From JAEUMD01 sp050246945 (lineage in GTDB: Bacteria; Pseudomonadota; Alphaproteobacteria; Rhizobiales; Hyphomicrobiaceae): a DNA stretch of 64,000 nucleotides. The translations under genes and the position numbers were made by a program. The stretch lies in NCBI GenBank assembly GCA_050246945.1, contig JBFWVC010000003.1:62001-126000 (forward strand), in the 5' to 3' direction. Each line of letters starts with the position of its first letter. The first letter of the stretch is position 1. Shown here piece after piece: positions 55,284 through 64,000 of the stretch. The notes under the pieces were generated by a model that saw only the letters and a program-made list of their open reading frames with translations, did not search any database and had not been told where the DNA came from.

Positions 55284-57104
55284 CTATTCCACGGTTACGG
55301 ATTTGGCCAAGTTCCGGGGCTGATCGACGTCCGTGCCCATCTGCACGGCCGTGTGATAGGCAATCAGCTGTATCGGCACGGCGTAAATGATCGGATTGGT
55401 AAAATCGTGAGCGTCGGGCATCTGAATATGCGCCGCCAGCAAACAACCCGCCGCGTCCGATGCCGCGTTTGAGATCATCGTGATCTGCCCGCCGCGCGCG
55501 GCCACCTCCTGCATGTTGGAGACCGTCTTCTCGAACAAGGGATCGACCGGAGCCACCACGATCACCGGCACGTTCTCGTCGATCAGAGCGATCGGTCCGT
55601 GCTTCAACTCGCCCGCGGCATAACCCTCGGCGTGCAGATAAGAGATTTCTTTCAGCTTCAGCGCGCCTTCCATCGCCAGCGGAAACGACTGGCCGCGGCC
55701 CAGATATAGCACGTCGCGCGACTTCATCAGCTGATGCGCCAGCCTTTCGTACTGGCTTTCATCGACAAGCTGCACGGCGATCTGGCGGGGCACTTCCATC
55801 AGTTCCTTGACGAGCGCGCGTTCCATCTCCTCGTCGATCGTACCGCGAGCCCGTCCCAGCGCGATGGCGAAACAGGCGAGCGCCGTCAGCTGGCAGGTGA
55901 ATGCCTTGGTGGATGCGACGCCGATCTCGGGCCCGGCGAGCGTCGGCAACACGACATCGCTCTCGCGGGCAATCGTCGAAGTGCGCACGTTGACCACGGA
56001 CGCGATGCGCTGGCCGTTCTCCTTGCAATAGCGCAGCGTGGCCAGCGTGTCGGCTGTCTCGCCCGACTGTGAGACGAAGACGGCGAGCCCGCCGGCCGGC
56101 AACGGCGCCTCGCGATATCTAAGTTCGGAAGCGATGTCGATCTCGACGGGCACGCGGGCGTAGCGCTCGATCCAGTACTTGGCGACGAGGCCCGCGTAAT
56201 ATGCCGTGCCGCACGCCGAGATCGTGACGCGCGGGACCTCTGAGAGGTCAATGCCGATCTCCGGCAGCCGGATGCGGCCCTCGGCCATGTCGAGATAGTT
56301 GGAGAGCGTGTGACTGATTACCTCCGGCTGCTCGTGGATCTCCTTGGCCATGAAGTGGCGGTGGTTGCCCTTGTCGACCAGCAGCGCATTGGCTTGTGAC
56401 TTGATCGCCGGACGCGCGACGGGATTGCCTGCGCGATCGAAGATCTCGGCGCCGCCATGTCGCAGGACGGCATAATCGCCTTCCTCCAGGTAGGTCACGG
56501 TGTCCGTGAAGGGGGCCAGAGCGATGGCGTCCGATCCCAGATACATCTGGCCCTCGCCATGGCCGACGACGAGTGGGCTGCCGAGGCGGGCGGCCATCAT
56601 CAGATCGTCCTCGCCGGCGAAGATGATGGCAAGCGCGAAGGCGCCCCGCAATTGGGTCAGCGCCGACGTCACGGCATCGACGGGGCTCTTTCCCTTGTCC
56701 ATCTCAGAGGTGATGAGGTGGACCACTGCTTCAGTGTCGGTTTCCGTCTCGAAGACGTAGCCGGCCCTGGTCAATTCCTCGCGCAACTCGCGGAAGTTCT
56801 CGATGATGCCGTTGTGAACGACAGAGACGCGAGCGGTCATGTGCGGATGGGCATTGCGCTCGCTCGGCCGGCCGTGGGTTGCCCAGCGTGTGTGGCCTAT
56901 ACCGGTGTGCCCGTTGAGCGGATCTGTGGTGAGCCGGCTTTCAAGATTGCGCAACTTGCCTTCGGCGCGCCGGCGCGCCAGCGTTCCATTCTCCACAGTG
57001 GCAATACCGGCGCTGTCATAGCCGCGATACTCGAGGCGGCGCAGCGCGTCGACGAGGTCGTGGGCGACGGGCTTGGTGCCGAGTATTCCTACGATGCCGC
57101 ACAT
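55284..57104 (-). CDS. glmS: glucosamine-fructose-6-phosphate aminotransferase
   Basis: Makes glucosamine-6-phosphate from fructose-6-phosphate and glutamine, the first step to UDP-GlcNAc. The 606-residue protein begins MCGIVGILG (Cys2 is the glutaminase nucleophile) and has two SIS domains with SQSGETADT, ending with the family tail QPRNLAKSVTVE. It lies 70 bases below glmU, so the two form a unit for UDP-GlcNAc synthesis. Confidence 0.98.
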   Translation of the reverse strand: MCGIVGILGTKPVAHDLVDALRRLEYRGYDSAGIATVENGTLARRRAEGKLRNLESRLTTDPLNGHTGIGHTRWATHGRPSERNAHPHMTARVSVVHNGIIENFRELREELTRAGYVFETETDTEAVVHLITSEMDKGKSPVDAVTSALTQLRGAFALAIIFAGEDDLMMAARLGSPLVVGHGEGQMYLGSDAIALAPFTDTVTYLEEGDYAVLRHGGAEIFDRAGNPVARPAIKSQANALLVDKGNHRHFMAKEIHEQPEVISHTLSNYLDMAEGRIRLPEIGIDLSEVPRVTISACGTAYYAGLVAKYWIERYARVPVEIDIASELRYREAPLPAGGLAVFVSQSGETADTLATLRYCKENGQRIASVVNVRTSTIARESDVVLPTLAGPEIGVASTKAFTCQLTALACFAIALGRARGTIDEEMERALVKELMEVPRQIAVQLVDESQYERLAHQLMKSRDVLYLGRGQSFPLAMEGALKLKEISYLHAEGYAAGELKHGPIALIDENVPVIVVAPVDPLFEKTVSNMQEVAARGGQITMISNAASDAAGCLLAAHIQMPDAHDFTNPIIYAVPIQLIAYHTAVQMGTDVDQPRNLAKSVTVE

Positions 57105-57174
57105 GGTCTCATGCTCACTTCGTTATTGCCGACTTCCGGTCTCAATGCCGGTTCAGGGCTGTTGTGGCTTGCGC

Positions 57175-58539
57175 TCAGCGGCTGGCTACCGCGGCCTTTC
57201 GCTTGCGCATCATGATGGCGAATTTCTCGGCCCAGCCCGGCCGCTCCTCCTGGGCCGAACGTTCGAGGGCCAATGCGCCGGCGGCAACATCCTTGGTGAT
57301 GACGCTGCCAGAACCGATATAGGCGCCATCGCCAACGCGGACCGGGGCCACCAGCGAGGAATTGGAACCGACGAATGCGCCTGCCCCGACGTCGGTTCGA
57401 TGTTTGAAGAAGCCATCGTAGTTGCAGAAGATCGTGCCGGCGCCGATGTTGGCTTTCGCGCCGACCTTGCCGTCACCCAGATAAGCCAGATGGTTGGCTT
57501 TTGCCCCCTCTTCCATCTCGAGATTCTTGACCTCGACGAAATTGCCGACGTGTACGTTCGCCCCCAGCCTTGCACCCGGGCGCAAGCGCGCGAAGGGACC
57601 AACGCGGGCACCTTTGCCGATGCGGGCCTGCTCGAAATGGCAGTTGGCAAGGATTTCCGCACCATCCTCGACGGTCACGCCGATGCCGAAGTACACGTTG
57701 GGCTGGATGACGACGTCGCGGCCGATCACCGTGTCGTAGCTGAACCAGACGGTCTCGGGTGAGATCAGGGTTGCGCCCTGTTCCATAGCCTGGCGCCGAC
57801 GGCGGCGCTGGAAGATCGCCTCCGCCTCGGCAAGTTCGACGCGCGAGTTGACGCCCAGCACCTCCGATTCCGCACAATCTACCACCGATGCACGTCCACC
57901 ATCGGCGCGGATCATCTCGACTGCGTCGGTGAGATAGTACTCGCCCTTGGCATTGTTGTTGTCGATCCGCGCGAGCACATCTGCCAGACCAGCGACGCGG
58001 AACGCAAACACGCCGGAATTGCAAAGGCGGATTCGGCGCTCGTCCTCGCTTGCATCATTGTGCTCGCGAATGGCGAGCAGCGTGCCGGACGCATCGGTCA
58101 GCAAGCGGCCATACCCCGTGGGATCGGCTGCCTCGAAACCCAGCACGGCAACCGCCGCTCCGGCATCGAGCGTGGCGCGGAGCCGGCCGATGGTGGCGGG
58201 CTCGATGAGGGGCGTATCGGCGTAAAGCACGATGACGTCGCCCTCATGGGCAGAGATAGCCTCAGCTGCAGCCTTCACCGCATCCGCAGTGCCGAGCTGG
58301 TCTTCCTGAACGAAGATCTCGGTGTGCGGCGAAATGGTGAGTGCTGCCTGCCTGACGGTGTCCATGCCGGGACCGACGACGAGCGCAGTTCTGTCGGCAC
58401 GCGCAGCCGCGGCCAGGTCAAGGACATGACCCAGCATCGACCGGCCACCCACGGCATGGAGAACCTTGGGCAGGTCGGATTTCATGCGCGTCCCCTTGCC
58501 CGCTGCAAGCACGACGATCAACAATGGTGTTGCGGTCAT
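57175..58539 (-). CDS. glmU: bifunctional UDP-GlcNAc pyrophosphorylase / GlcN-1-P acetyltransferase
   Basis: Performs the last two steps to UDP-GlcNAc. The 454-residue protein has the nucleotidyltransferase motif LAAGKGTRMKSDLPKVLH (11-28), a linker, and a C-terminal left-handed beta-helix (about 250-440) with hexapeptide repeats and the acetyltransferase segment NYDGFFKHRTDVG. The ATG at 58539 follows GAGGGG; the longer upstream frame was rejected. Confidence 0.97.
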   Translation of the reverse strand: MTATPLLIVVLAAGKGTRMKSDLPKVLHAVGGRSMLGHVLDLAAAARADRTALVVGPGMDTVRQAALTISPHTEIFVQEDQLGTADAVKAAAEAISAHEGDVIVLYADTPLIEPATIGRLRATLDAGAAVAVLGFEAADPTGYGRLLTDASGTLLAIREHNDASEDERRIRLCNSGVFAFRVAGLADVLARIDNNNAKGEYYLTDAVEMIRADGGRASVVDCAESEVLGVNSRVELAEAEAIFQRRRRRQAMEQGATLISPETVWFSYDTVIGRDVVIQPNVYFGIGVTVEDGAEILANCHFEQARIGKGARVGPFARLRPGARLGANVHVGNFVEVKNLEMEEGAKANHLAYLGDGKVGAKANIGAGTIFCNYDGFFKHRTDVGAGAFVGSNSSLVAPVRVGDGAYIGSGSVITKDVAAGALALERSAQEERPGWAEKFAIMMRKRKAAVASR

Positions 58540-59063
58540 TGATCCCCTCGGACATTCCTTGTGGCCGCGACCCCGGCGCCCAATCCATTTCCCTGATTCG
58601 CACTTTTTTCCAGCATACGTGCAGTATTGGCCGGCACTCCGCCCGCTCTGCAAGGTTGCAACATCGGTTCAGACCCCCGCCCGTACCGCATGCGGGGAAA
58701 TATTCATACCAAGGGATCGCGCAGACCTGCCCGCTGCTTTCACGGAGAATCCCCGCAAATGCAAGGCTTCCCGACACGCCTCCACCCAGCTTGCCTGAGT
58801 TGGCATCGGCGCGCCCGCAAAGCGACGCAAGTTGTATCCACTTTTTGTGCGCAGGTATCCAGTGGCGCCGCGGATCAAGGCCGTTTCACAAAAAATCATG
58901 CGATTGCCGGCTCGGCGCCGTGCTGCTGAACTCCACAGGCAGATTTGCAACACCGCCCCCCCTGCATTGATTCTGCAATGGGACTCAGACAGCGTTCGGG
59001 TCAGGTGCAATGGCAACCAGCGTTGCTCGCTAGGCATATTCCGAACCCGATTGCAGACGATAC
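58540..59063. other. glmU / SPOR-like gene divergent intergenic region
   Basis: 524 bases with no gene supported. It must contain the glmU-glmS promoter (minus) and the promoter of the downstream membrane protein (plus). Frames of up to 122 codons on the minus strand show no recognisable content. Confidence 0.4.
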
Positions 59064-60233
59064 ATGTCCGAGAAATCTATATCCATTGACACGGCGACCG
59101 CAGACAGTCAGTCCGCGCCATCCGGACGGCGGGGTGCACCGCCTGCGCGGCTGGCCGGGGCGAAGTCCGCTAGCCGCGCACGCAATGTACTCTATCTCGC
59201 TTCGTGGGGAGCCTTGGCACTTGCGGCGGGCGCCTATCTTGCCGCCGTGATCGTCAAACCGCGGTTCCTCGCCGAGTGGCTCCCGGCCATGGACAGGGTT
59301 CTGACCCAACCGCAGGGCAACGATCAGAACCGATCGGCGGTGATCGCTGAAGCACAGCAGTTGCGTGCCAATCTCGAGCAGTCCCAGGCTGAGGTCTCGC
59401 GGCTGCGCCAGGAACTGGGGTCGCGGGATGCACGGGTAAAGTCGGCCGAGTTGCGGATTGCCGGCCTGGAGAGGGATTTGCAGGCGGCACGCGGCCCCGG
59501 TGGCAGCCCCCCGATGCAGCCTCACGAGACTGGCACTTCCGCTTCCAATGAGGCACCCCTCACTGGAAGCCAACACGACAGCGATGCAACCAGACGCGCA
59601 CTGGCTGGCGCCATCGGCGCGCCGACAGAGGGAACCCGCACGGATTCGCGTGCCGGCGCGGCGCCGCGGTCGTTCGAAATTGTCAACGGCGCTCCAACGA
59701 TAGTCGAGTCCGGCGGCGCTGCAACATATGCGAGCGCTAAACCTGGGGCCGACGTCGAAATGCCTCTGCCGGAGCGCCGGCCGGCTGTGGCGGCGAGGCC
59801 GAAGACCACCCCAATCGCCCAGATCGTCCGACCGACAATAGCAGTGTCACCGCCGACCACCGGCGGCATCGAGACCGGCAGCGTCGGTGGGCAGACGAAA
59901 ATCGGCGAGATTGCTTCTGCGGAAAAGCCGAGCCAGCCCATTACATTCGGTGCGCCGGTCGTCACGCGATCAGCCAATCCAGTCGGTATCCGACTGACCG
60001 CAGGGCCGTCAGTCGACGCCCTACGTCTAAGCTGGTCGCTGATGAGCGAGCGCTACGCTTACGAACTGAACGGACTGCAGGCGCGATATGTCTCGGGCAA
60101 CACAGCCGCAGCGCCATTTGCCCTGGTTGCGGGACCGATCGCGGACGAGCATGAGGCTGAGCGCCGGTGCGCGCTGCTGATCGCAAGGGGCATTCCATGC
60201 AGCGTCGACAGTTTCGTCGGGAACGCGCTCTGA
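59064..60233 (+). CDS. single-pass membrane protein with coiled coil and SPOR-like C-terminus
   Basis: A 389-residue protein. A basic Ala/Arg-rich N-terminus leads into one membrane helix (about 42-65), a heptad-type coiled coil (about 88-140: AEAQQLRANLEQSQAEVSRL), then a Pro/Ala/Thr-rich disordered region (about 145-300). The last 80 residues (ALVAGPIADEHEAERRCALL ending CSVDSFVG) resemble the second half of a SPOR domain. The topology suits a periplasmic peptidoglycan-associated protein. No specific family is recognised. Confidence 0.65.
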   Translation: MSEKSISIDTATADSQSAPSGRRGAPPARLAGAKSASRARNVLYLASWGALALAAGAYLAAVIVKPRFLAEWLPAMDRVLTQPQGNDQNRSAVIAEAQQLRANLEQSQAEVSRLRQELGSRDARVKSAELRIAGLERDLQAARGPGGSPPMQPHETGTSASNEAPLTGSQHDSDATRRALAGAIGAPTEGTRTDSRAGAAPRSFEIVNGAPTIVESGGAATYASAKPGADVEMPLPERRPAVAARPKTTPIAQIVRPTIAVSPPTTGGIETGSVGGQTKIGEIASAEKPSQPITFGAPVVTRSANPVGIRLTAGPSVDALRLSWSLMSERYAYELNGLQARYVSGNTAAAPFALVAGPIADEHEAERRCALLIARGIPCSVDSFVGNAL

Positions 60234-60260
60234 CAACGCGGACATCCTTGCATTAACGCA

Positions 60261-60296
60261 GGAACAGGCACCTTGGTGGCGGCCTGTTCTTGTCGT
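60261..60296 (+). terminator. terminator-like hairpin after the SPOR-like gene
   Basis: GAACAGGC (60262-60269) / GCCTGTTC (60282-60289), with an inner ACC / GGT pair, followed by TTGTCGTT. It starts 28 bases after the stop. Confidence 0.65.
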
Positions 60297-60407
60297 TGAC
60301 TATCGACGCCATCGTTGTCAGCGCCATTTTCGGCACTGCTTCGAGATCAGAGCGGTGCGTCTGCGCGCATCTCGTCCGACGCTCGCGGACCGCCGATGCA
60401 GCGAACT

Positions 60408-60611
60408 TCAGACGTGCTTCGAGCGGGTCGACATACCGAGGATCGAATAGGCCGGGCAGACACCGAAAACGGCGGTCAGGAGCGGCACCACGCCGATCCA
60501 ACCCCATGGCGACGGTGCAATGCCGGGCAGGTAGCCGAGCGCCCATGCAATCAGGGCAACGCCGACGATGATGCGTAGAATTCGATCAATGGTTCCTACG
60601 TTCGTGGTCAC
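60408..60611 (-). CDS. DUF2892 family small membrane protein (YgaP-like)
   Basis: A 67-residue protein with two hydrophobic segments and the family pattern: N-VGTIDRILRIIVGVALI at the start and GVVPLLTAVFGVCPAYSILG near the end, including the conserved cysteine-proline. The same domain forms the membrane part of YgaP (with a rhodanese domain, absent here). A perfect palindrome lies about 42-55 bases upstream of the ATG, and a Crp/Fnr-type gene is next on the same strand. Confidence 0.85.
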   Translation of the reverse strand: MTTNVGTIDRILRIIVGVALIAWALGYLPGIAPSPWGWIGVVPLLTAVFGVCPAYSILGMSTRSKHV

Positions 60612-60652
60612 GGGTATCTCCCAATGTCTTTCTCAACGGCCGTGCGGACGTT

Positions 60653-60666
60653 CTGCTCCGGAGCAG
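60653..60666. promoter_or_regulatory. 14-bp perfect palindrome upstream of the DUF2892 gene
   Basis: CTGCTCCGGAGCAG, 42-55 bases before the ATG at 60611, in a typical operator position. It does not match the FNR/FixK box. The neighbouring Crp/Fnr-family protein is a possible but unproven binder. Confidence 0.4.
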
Positions 60667-60724
60667 CTTCAGTCGTGCTGAAAAGTTCATCGACCAAAGC
60701 GCAGGGCGCCGAACCACTATACTA

Positions 60725-60773
60725 GAGCATGTTCAGCTGAAGTGTGCAGCGGTTCAGCGTGAAGAACATGCTC
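60725..60773 (-). repeat. distant inverted copy of the 49-bp palindromic repeat
   Basis: Read on the minus strand it matches the third pdxA array copy at 47 of 49 positions. Both differences are at one stem pair (T-A in the array, C-G here), so the 10-bp terminal stem GAGCATGTTC / GAACATGCTC stays perfect. It lies in the 473-base gap between the DUF2892 and Crp/Fnr genes, which otherwise holds no gene that can be supported. Confidence 0.95.
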
Positions 60774-61084
60774 AATTCAAAGACTTGGATCGGGCTCATG
60801 CGTCCATGCGACATGAACACGGTCTGGGGCCAAGCCTTCGCCAGAACGACGGATGCTGACGCAGTGTGCGCTCGGCCTGCGGGTGAAAGAGCGGCAGGGT
60901 CATTGACCCAAACGCAGCACTGCAGGTTACCGGTGCGAATGCCTTGCCAATTCTTTTAAGACTAATGCCAATTTTTCTGAAGATCCGTGACAGTGATCAC
61001 CGTCCGACGGCGGCGCTGCATAGGGTCCGTGCTGAGACGGCGCGGTTCGCGGGGAGTGCGTTGCAACCTGTTCTCCCCAAGTCC

Positions 61085-61792
61085 TCAAGTCTCGGCGCTG
61101 GTCAGCGCGCTCAACCCATTTCGGTCGAGAATGCGAACGCGGCCGCGTTCCAACGCGACAAGCCCCTGGGCTTCGAAGCGCTTGAGACGCCGGCTCACGA
61201 CCTCGCGCGCGGTTCCAATATCGAGCGCCAGTTCCTGGTGCGTCTCCGCGACTGCGTCGCTTTTCCCGGCGCGCTGGAGCAGACGAGCCGCAAGGCGCGA
61301 CTCCGTGCGGTGGAACGCCAACTCGTCGACCAAGCTTACGAGATCGAAGATGCGGCGGGTTTGCACAGCAAGCACCGCGTCGCGGAACGCCGCCGATGCG
61401 CCGAGCATTTCTCGGAAAAGTCCTCGACTGATGGCGACGCCCTGAATGGGTCCGTCTGCAACACCTTCGGCCTGATAGGGTCGCTCGCCCATCATGCAGG
61501 CGATAGACATCACGCAGGTCTCGCCGGGATGCACGCGATAGAGCTCGATCTCGCGGCCGGTTTCGGAGACCATGCGCACGCGAACGAGGCCTTCGGTGAG
61601 CAGCACCAGTCGTTCGCACGCTTGGCCAGGCTGGAAGAGTACCGCGCCCGCGGGTGCGGAAATCGGCTCGAAGCGGCCGGCCAGGAGACGCAGAGCAGCC
61701 TCGTCGAGACCGGGGATCCGTGGCACGTCAACGCTCTTGTCTGCTGTCGCCACCTTGTCAAAATCCCTTTGTACCGATCGCGTCATCGCCAT
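61085..61792 (-). CDS. Crp/Fnr family transcriptional regulator
   Basis: A 235-residue one-component regulator. It has an N-terminal cyclic-nucleotide-binding-type jellyroll (about 25-140), a dimerisation helix, and a winged helix-turn-helix (about 165-225) with ELALDIGTAREVVSRRLKRFEAQGL. The FNR N-terminal cysteine cluster is absent; one CVMSIACMMGERPYQAEG segment holds two cysteines. The start is uncertain: ATGs occur at 61849 (overlapping the metallopeptidase gene by 31 bases), 61792 and 61786. Signal and targets unknown; it may regulate the adjacent DUF2892 gene. Confidence 0.85.
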   Translation of the reverse strand: MAMTRSVQRDFDKVATADKSVDVPRIPGLDEAALRLLAGRFEPISAPAGAVLFQPGQACERLVLLTEGLVRVRMVSETGREIELYRVHPGETCVMSIACMMGERPYQAEGVADGPIQGVAISRGLFREMLGASAAFRDAVLAVQTRRIFDLVSLVDELAFHRTESRLAARLLQRAGKSDAVAETHQELALDIGTAREVVSRRLKRFEAQGLVALERGRVRILDRNGLSALTSAET

Positions 61793-61818
61793 GGCGAGAT
61801 CGCGGAGGGGCTCCGCCG

Positions 61819-62796
61819 TCACAGGTTCGAGGCGGAAAACGTATCGCATTCCTGCATGCGGCCCGCTTCGAACCCCTTGCGGAACCAGCGCACACGCTGG
61901 GCCGATGAGCCGTGCGTGAAGGCGTCAGGCACGACATACCCCTGCGTCTTGCGCTGGATCATGTCGTCGCCGATCGCGCTGGCCGCATTCAGCCCCTCCT
62001 CGATGTCGCCCTGCTCGAGTCGCTTGTTGAGCTGGTTGTTGAGATTGGCCCAAACCCCGGCCAGGCAGTCGGCCTGCAGCTCCATGCGGACTTGCAGCGC
62101 GTTCGACTCGCGCTCGGACATCTGTGATTTGAGGCTCTGCACCTTCTGGGCAATGCCCAGCAAGGCCTGCACGTGATGGCCGACCTCGTGCGCAATGACA
62201 TAGGCCTGAGCAAAATCGCCGGGAGCCTGGAAGCGGCGCTTCAACTGCTCGTAGAACGACAGGTCCACGTAGATCTTCTCATCGAGCGGACAGTAGAACG
62301 GACCCATGGCCGACATGCCGGTGCCGCATTTGGTCGACGTGGCTCCGGAGAAGAGCACGAGGTGGGGTTCCTTGTAGTCCTTGCCGAACGACTGGAAGAC
62401 GCGGCTCCAGACATCCTCGGTGTCGGCCAGCACACGCTTGACGAAGGTTGCCATCTGGTCGCTCTGGCCGGGCACCTGAGCGGGTGCGCTCTGGCGCTGT
62501 GATCCGGGCAGTCCGGGGATGTCGAAGGGGTTGCGGTTGGCCGTCGGACGCGGACTCTGCTCCGTGTTGGGCAGTTGCGGCACGTCGAAGCCACGTCCGC
62601 CGCCGGTGAGGATGTCGAGCGGATTGATGCCGAAGAACAGCATGATAGCGCCGAGGATGAGGAGCGTGGTGAAGCTTATTCCTCCGCGGCCGCCGATCGG
62701 AATCTGAATGCCGCCGCCAGGAAATCGCATGCCGGAGCCCTGCCCGCGCCGATCCTCCACATTGGCGCTTTCGCGGTCGTTTTCGTCGTAGCGCAT
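61819..62796 (-). CDS. ypfJ: neutral zinc metallopeptidase (YpfJ family)
   Basis: A 325-residue membrane-anchored protein. It has a glycine-rich N-terminus (MRFPGGGIQIPIGGRGG), one membrane helix (about 40-58), a proline-rich linker, and a zinc-peptidase domain with IAHEVGHHVQ (His203, Glu204, His207) and the downstream acidic ligand segment MELQADCLAGVW. The C-terminal DAFTHGSSAQRVRWFRKGF is a family signature. Substrates are unknown. Confidence 0.92.
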   Translation of the reverse strand: MRYDENDRESANVEDRRGQGSGMRFPGGGIQIPIGGRGGISFTTLLILGAIMLFFGINPLDILTGGGRGFDVPQLPNTEQSPRPTANRNPFDIPGLPGSQRQSAPAQVPGQSDQMATFVKRVLADTEDVWSRVFQSFGKDYKEPHLVLFSGATSTKCGTGMSAMGPFYCPLDEKIYVDLSFYEQLKRRFQAPGDFAQAYVIAHEVGHHVQALLGIAQKVQSLKSQMSERESNALQVRMELQADCLAGVWANLNNQLNKRLEQGDIEEGLNAASAIGDDMIQRKTQGYVVPDAFTHGSSAQRVRWFRKGFEAGRMQECDTFSASNL

Positions 62797-63067
62797 CGTT
62801 CATCGTCCTCGACAAATCGTTCACGGCGTCCCCGGGCCGTATTGGGCCCGAGAACGTGGCACATAAGTGCATGTCGGCCCGCCCAAAACAAGACTGGACG
62901 GTGCCAAATTCCGGGTTGTCGGACGGTGTGCGGCACCGCTGGCAGGATCAGGCCGGCAGAGGCAAACTGGGTCTCGGCAAGATGCATTGCGTCAACCAAA
63001 CGGGGAGCCGCTTGCAAAGATGCCGTCAGTCCCAGGCGCCGGCGGAGTTACGCCTTTGCTGTCAATC

Positions 63068-64000
63068 TCAAGCGTCTTTCTTGCCGCTACCGCTTGCAGC
63101 CTTCTTGTCGGTCGTCAGCGCCAATACAGGACGAGGTTCCGGCTCCTTGGTAGCGGTCTTTTCGCGCGTGCGCAGTAGCCCGCGAACCTGTCGCGAAGCG
63201 GCGACCGTGCCCTGATTGGCAAATGCTTCGTGGTTCTTCTCGATCTCCTTCAGGTTGTAGCGATAATTCACCATCAGGCCATGCGCCTGCGCGAGGCCCT
63301 TAGACGAGATGTCGCCAAGGAAATTGATTCGCTCGAGCAGAGCGCCGTTGCCCAGATGAAAGCGCGCCACTGGATCGACAGGCTTGCGGTCGCCCGACTT
63401 GGTGGCGAGAAAATAATCGGCAGCAAGTGCCATCAATGGTGTCTCGAGGGCGGCGGCGGCCCGCTCTTTCGTATGCCAGCGGTTCCGCCCGATCAGCCCC
63501 ATGGCGGCTTTCTCGTCATCGGAGAGTATCGCGGCGGCGGCGGCCTCGCCGTCCGCAGAGGCGAGCCAGCGGGCGAATGCCGGAACCGGCGACAGGGTCA
63601 CGAATGTTTTTAGGCTGGGCAATTCGCGGACCAGATCCTCGACCACCTGTTTGATGAGGAAGTTGCCGAAAGTGATGCCCTTCAAGCCCTCCTGACAGTT
63701 GGAAATCGAATAGAAGACAGCGGTGGTGGGGTTCTCGATCGCCTCCGCCTTCGGCGCCTCGCTGAGCAGCGGACCGATAGCATCGGAAATCTCGTTCGTC
63801 AGCGCCACCTCGACAAAGATGAGCGGCTCGTCGATCAGCGCGGGATGGAAAAACGCGAAGCAACGGCGGTCTTTCGGATCGAGGCGACGGCGCAGATCGT
63901 CCCATCCCTGGATCTGGTGGACCGCCTCATAAGCGATGATCTTCTCCAGGATGGCAGCAGGCGTCTGCCAGTCGATGCGCTTGAGAACGAGGAAGCCGCG
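63068..64000 (-). CDS. malonyl-CoA decarboxylase (partial, runs off the window)
   Basis: Converts malonyl-CoA to acetyl-CoA and CO2. The reading frame is open to the right edge, so the N-terminus is missing; about 310 residues of the C-terminal GNAT-like catalytic domain are present. It includes the catalytic-histidine stretch RRCFAFFHPALIDEPLIFVEVAL and YSISNCQEGLKGITFGNFLIK, plus the late HLGNGALLERINFLGD. The tail is lysine-rich. A GTG within this stretch (63808) is internal, not the start. Linked genes such as a malonyl-CoA synthetase would lie outside the window. Confidence 0.9.
   Translation of the reverse strand, partial: RGFLVLKRIDWQTPAAILEKIIAYEAVHQIQGWDDLRRRLDPKDRRCFAFFHPALIDEPLIFVEVALTNEISDAIGPLLSEAPKAEAIENPTTAVFYSISNCQEGLKGITFGNFLIKQVVEDLVRELPSLKTFVTLSPVPAFARWLASADGEAAAAAILSDDEKAAMGLIGRNRWHTKERAAAALETPLMALAADYFLATKSGDRKPVDPVARFHLGNGALLERINFLGDISSKGLAQAHGLMVNYRYNLKEIEKNHEAFANQGTVAASRQVRGLLRTREKTATKEPEPRPVLALTTDKKAASGSGKKDA

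Overview
The window comes from an alphaproteobacterium, most likely order Hyphomicrobiales (Rhizobiales), possibly near Hyphomicrobium. The evidence is gene content and order: rpsF-rpsR-DUF2232-rplI ... dnaB-alr-radA-cvpA-purF, fabD-fabG-acpP-fabF-mltG-yicC-gmk, lptF-lptG-lptD-surA-pdxA-ksgA, and tmk-holB-metG-tatD-MBL. The family-level placement is inference; no rRNA gene is present. The DNA is GC-rich, so many long antisense ORFs are coding shadows. Most of the window is core housekeeping chromosome. There is no phage, insertion sequence, CRISPR array or defence island.

Layout. 0-3 kb: C-terminal scrap of an RND efflux permease, tRNA-Ser(UGA), an RlpA lipoprotein and a D-Ala-D-Ala carboxypeptidase. 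3-8.3 kb (+): tmk, holB, metG, tatD and a PhnP-like hydrolase in a tight, partly overlapping run. 8.3-21.5 kb (-): one long block reading from the rpsF promoter (about 21.47 kb) through the ribosomal proteins, a Cfa-type methyltransferase, dnaB, alr, radA, cvpA, purF, a TAXI-like periplasmic protein and an SDR. 21.7-26 kb: a soluble GAF-PAS hybrid sensor kinase, mazG and an unknown membrane protein. 26-37.3 kb: pepA (-) divergent from the outer-membrane assembly run lptF-lptG-lptD-surA-pdxA-ksgA (+). 37.4-45 kb (-): fabD, fabG, acpP, fabF, mltG, yicC, gmk. 45-53 kb: a secreted CHAP-like protein, a malyl-CoA-lyase-type enzyme, hspQ, an IalB-family protein, an orphan YejA-like binding protein with an acyl-CoA-synthetase-like gene, and a DUF502 membrane protein. 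53.8-64 kb: SPOR proteins flanking glmU-glmS, a DUF2892 protein, a Crp/Fnr regulator, a YpfJ-type zinc metallopeptidase, and malonyl-CoA decarboxylase running off the right edge.

Functionally the window is dominated by envelope construction: LPS export (LptF/G/D, SurA), peptidoglycan precursor supply and remodelling (GlmS, GlmU, Alr, DacF, MltG, RlpA, SPOR proteins) and fatty-acid synthesis (FabD/G/F, AcpP, Cfa). Replication and translation genes make up most of the rest.

The most unusual signal is not a gene. A 49-bp imperfect palindrome occurs seven times, six of them between 35.1 and 39.3 kb. It sits in four consecutive gene junctions, including a three-copy tandem array with an exact 60-bp period ending one base before the pdxA start codon. 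Diverged copies keep their terminal stems through compensatory base changes, which suggests a folded nucleic acid is what is maintained.
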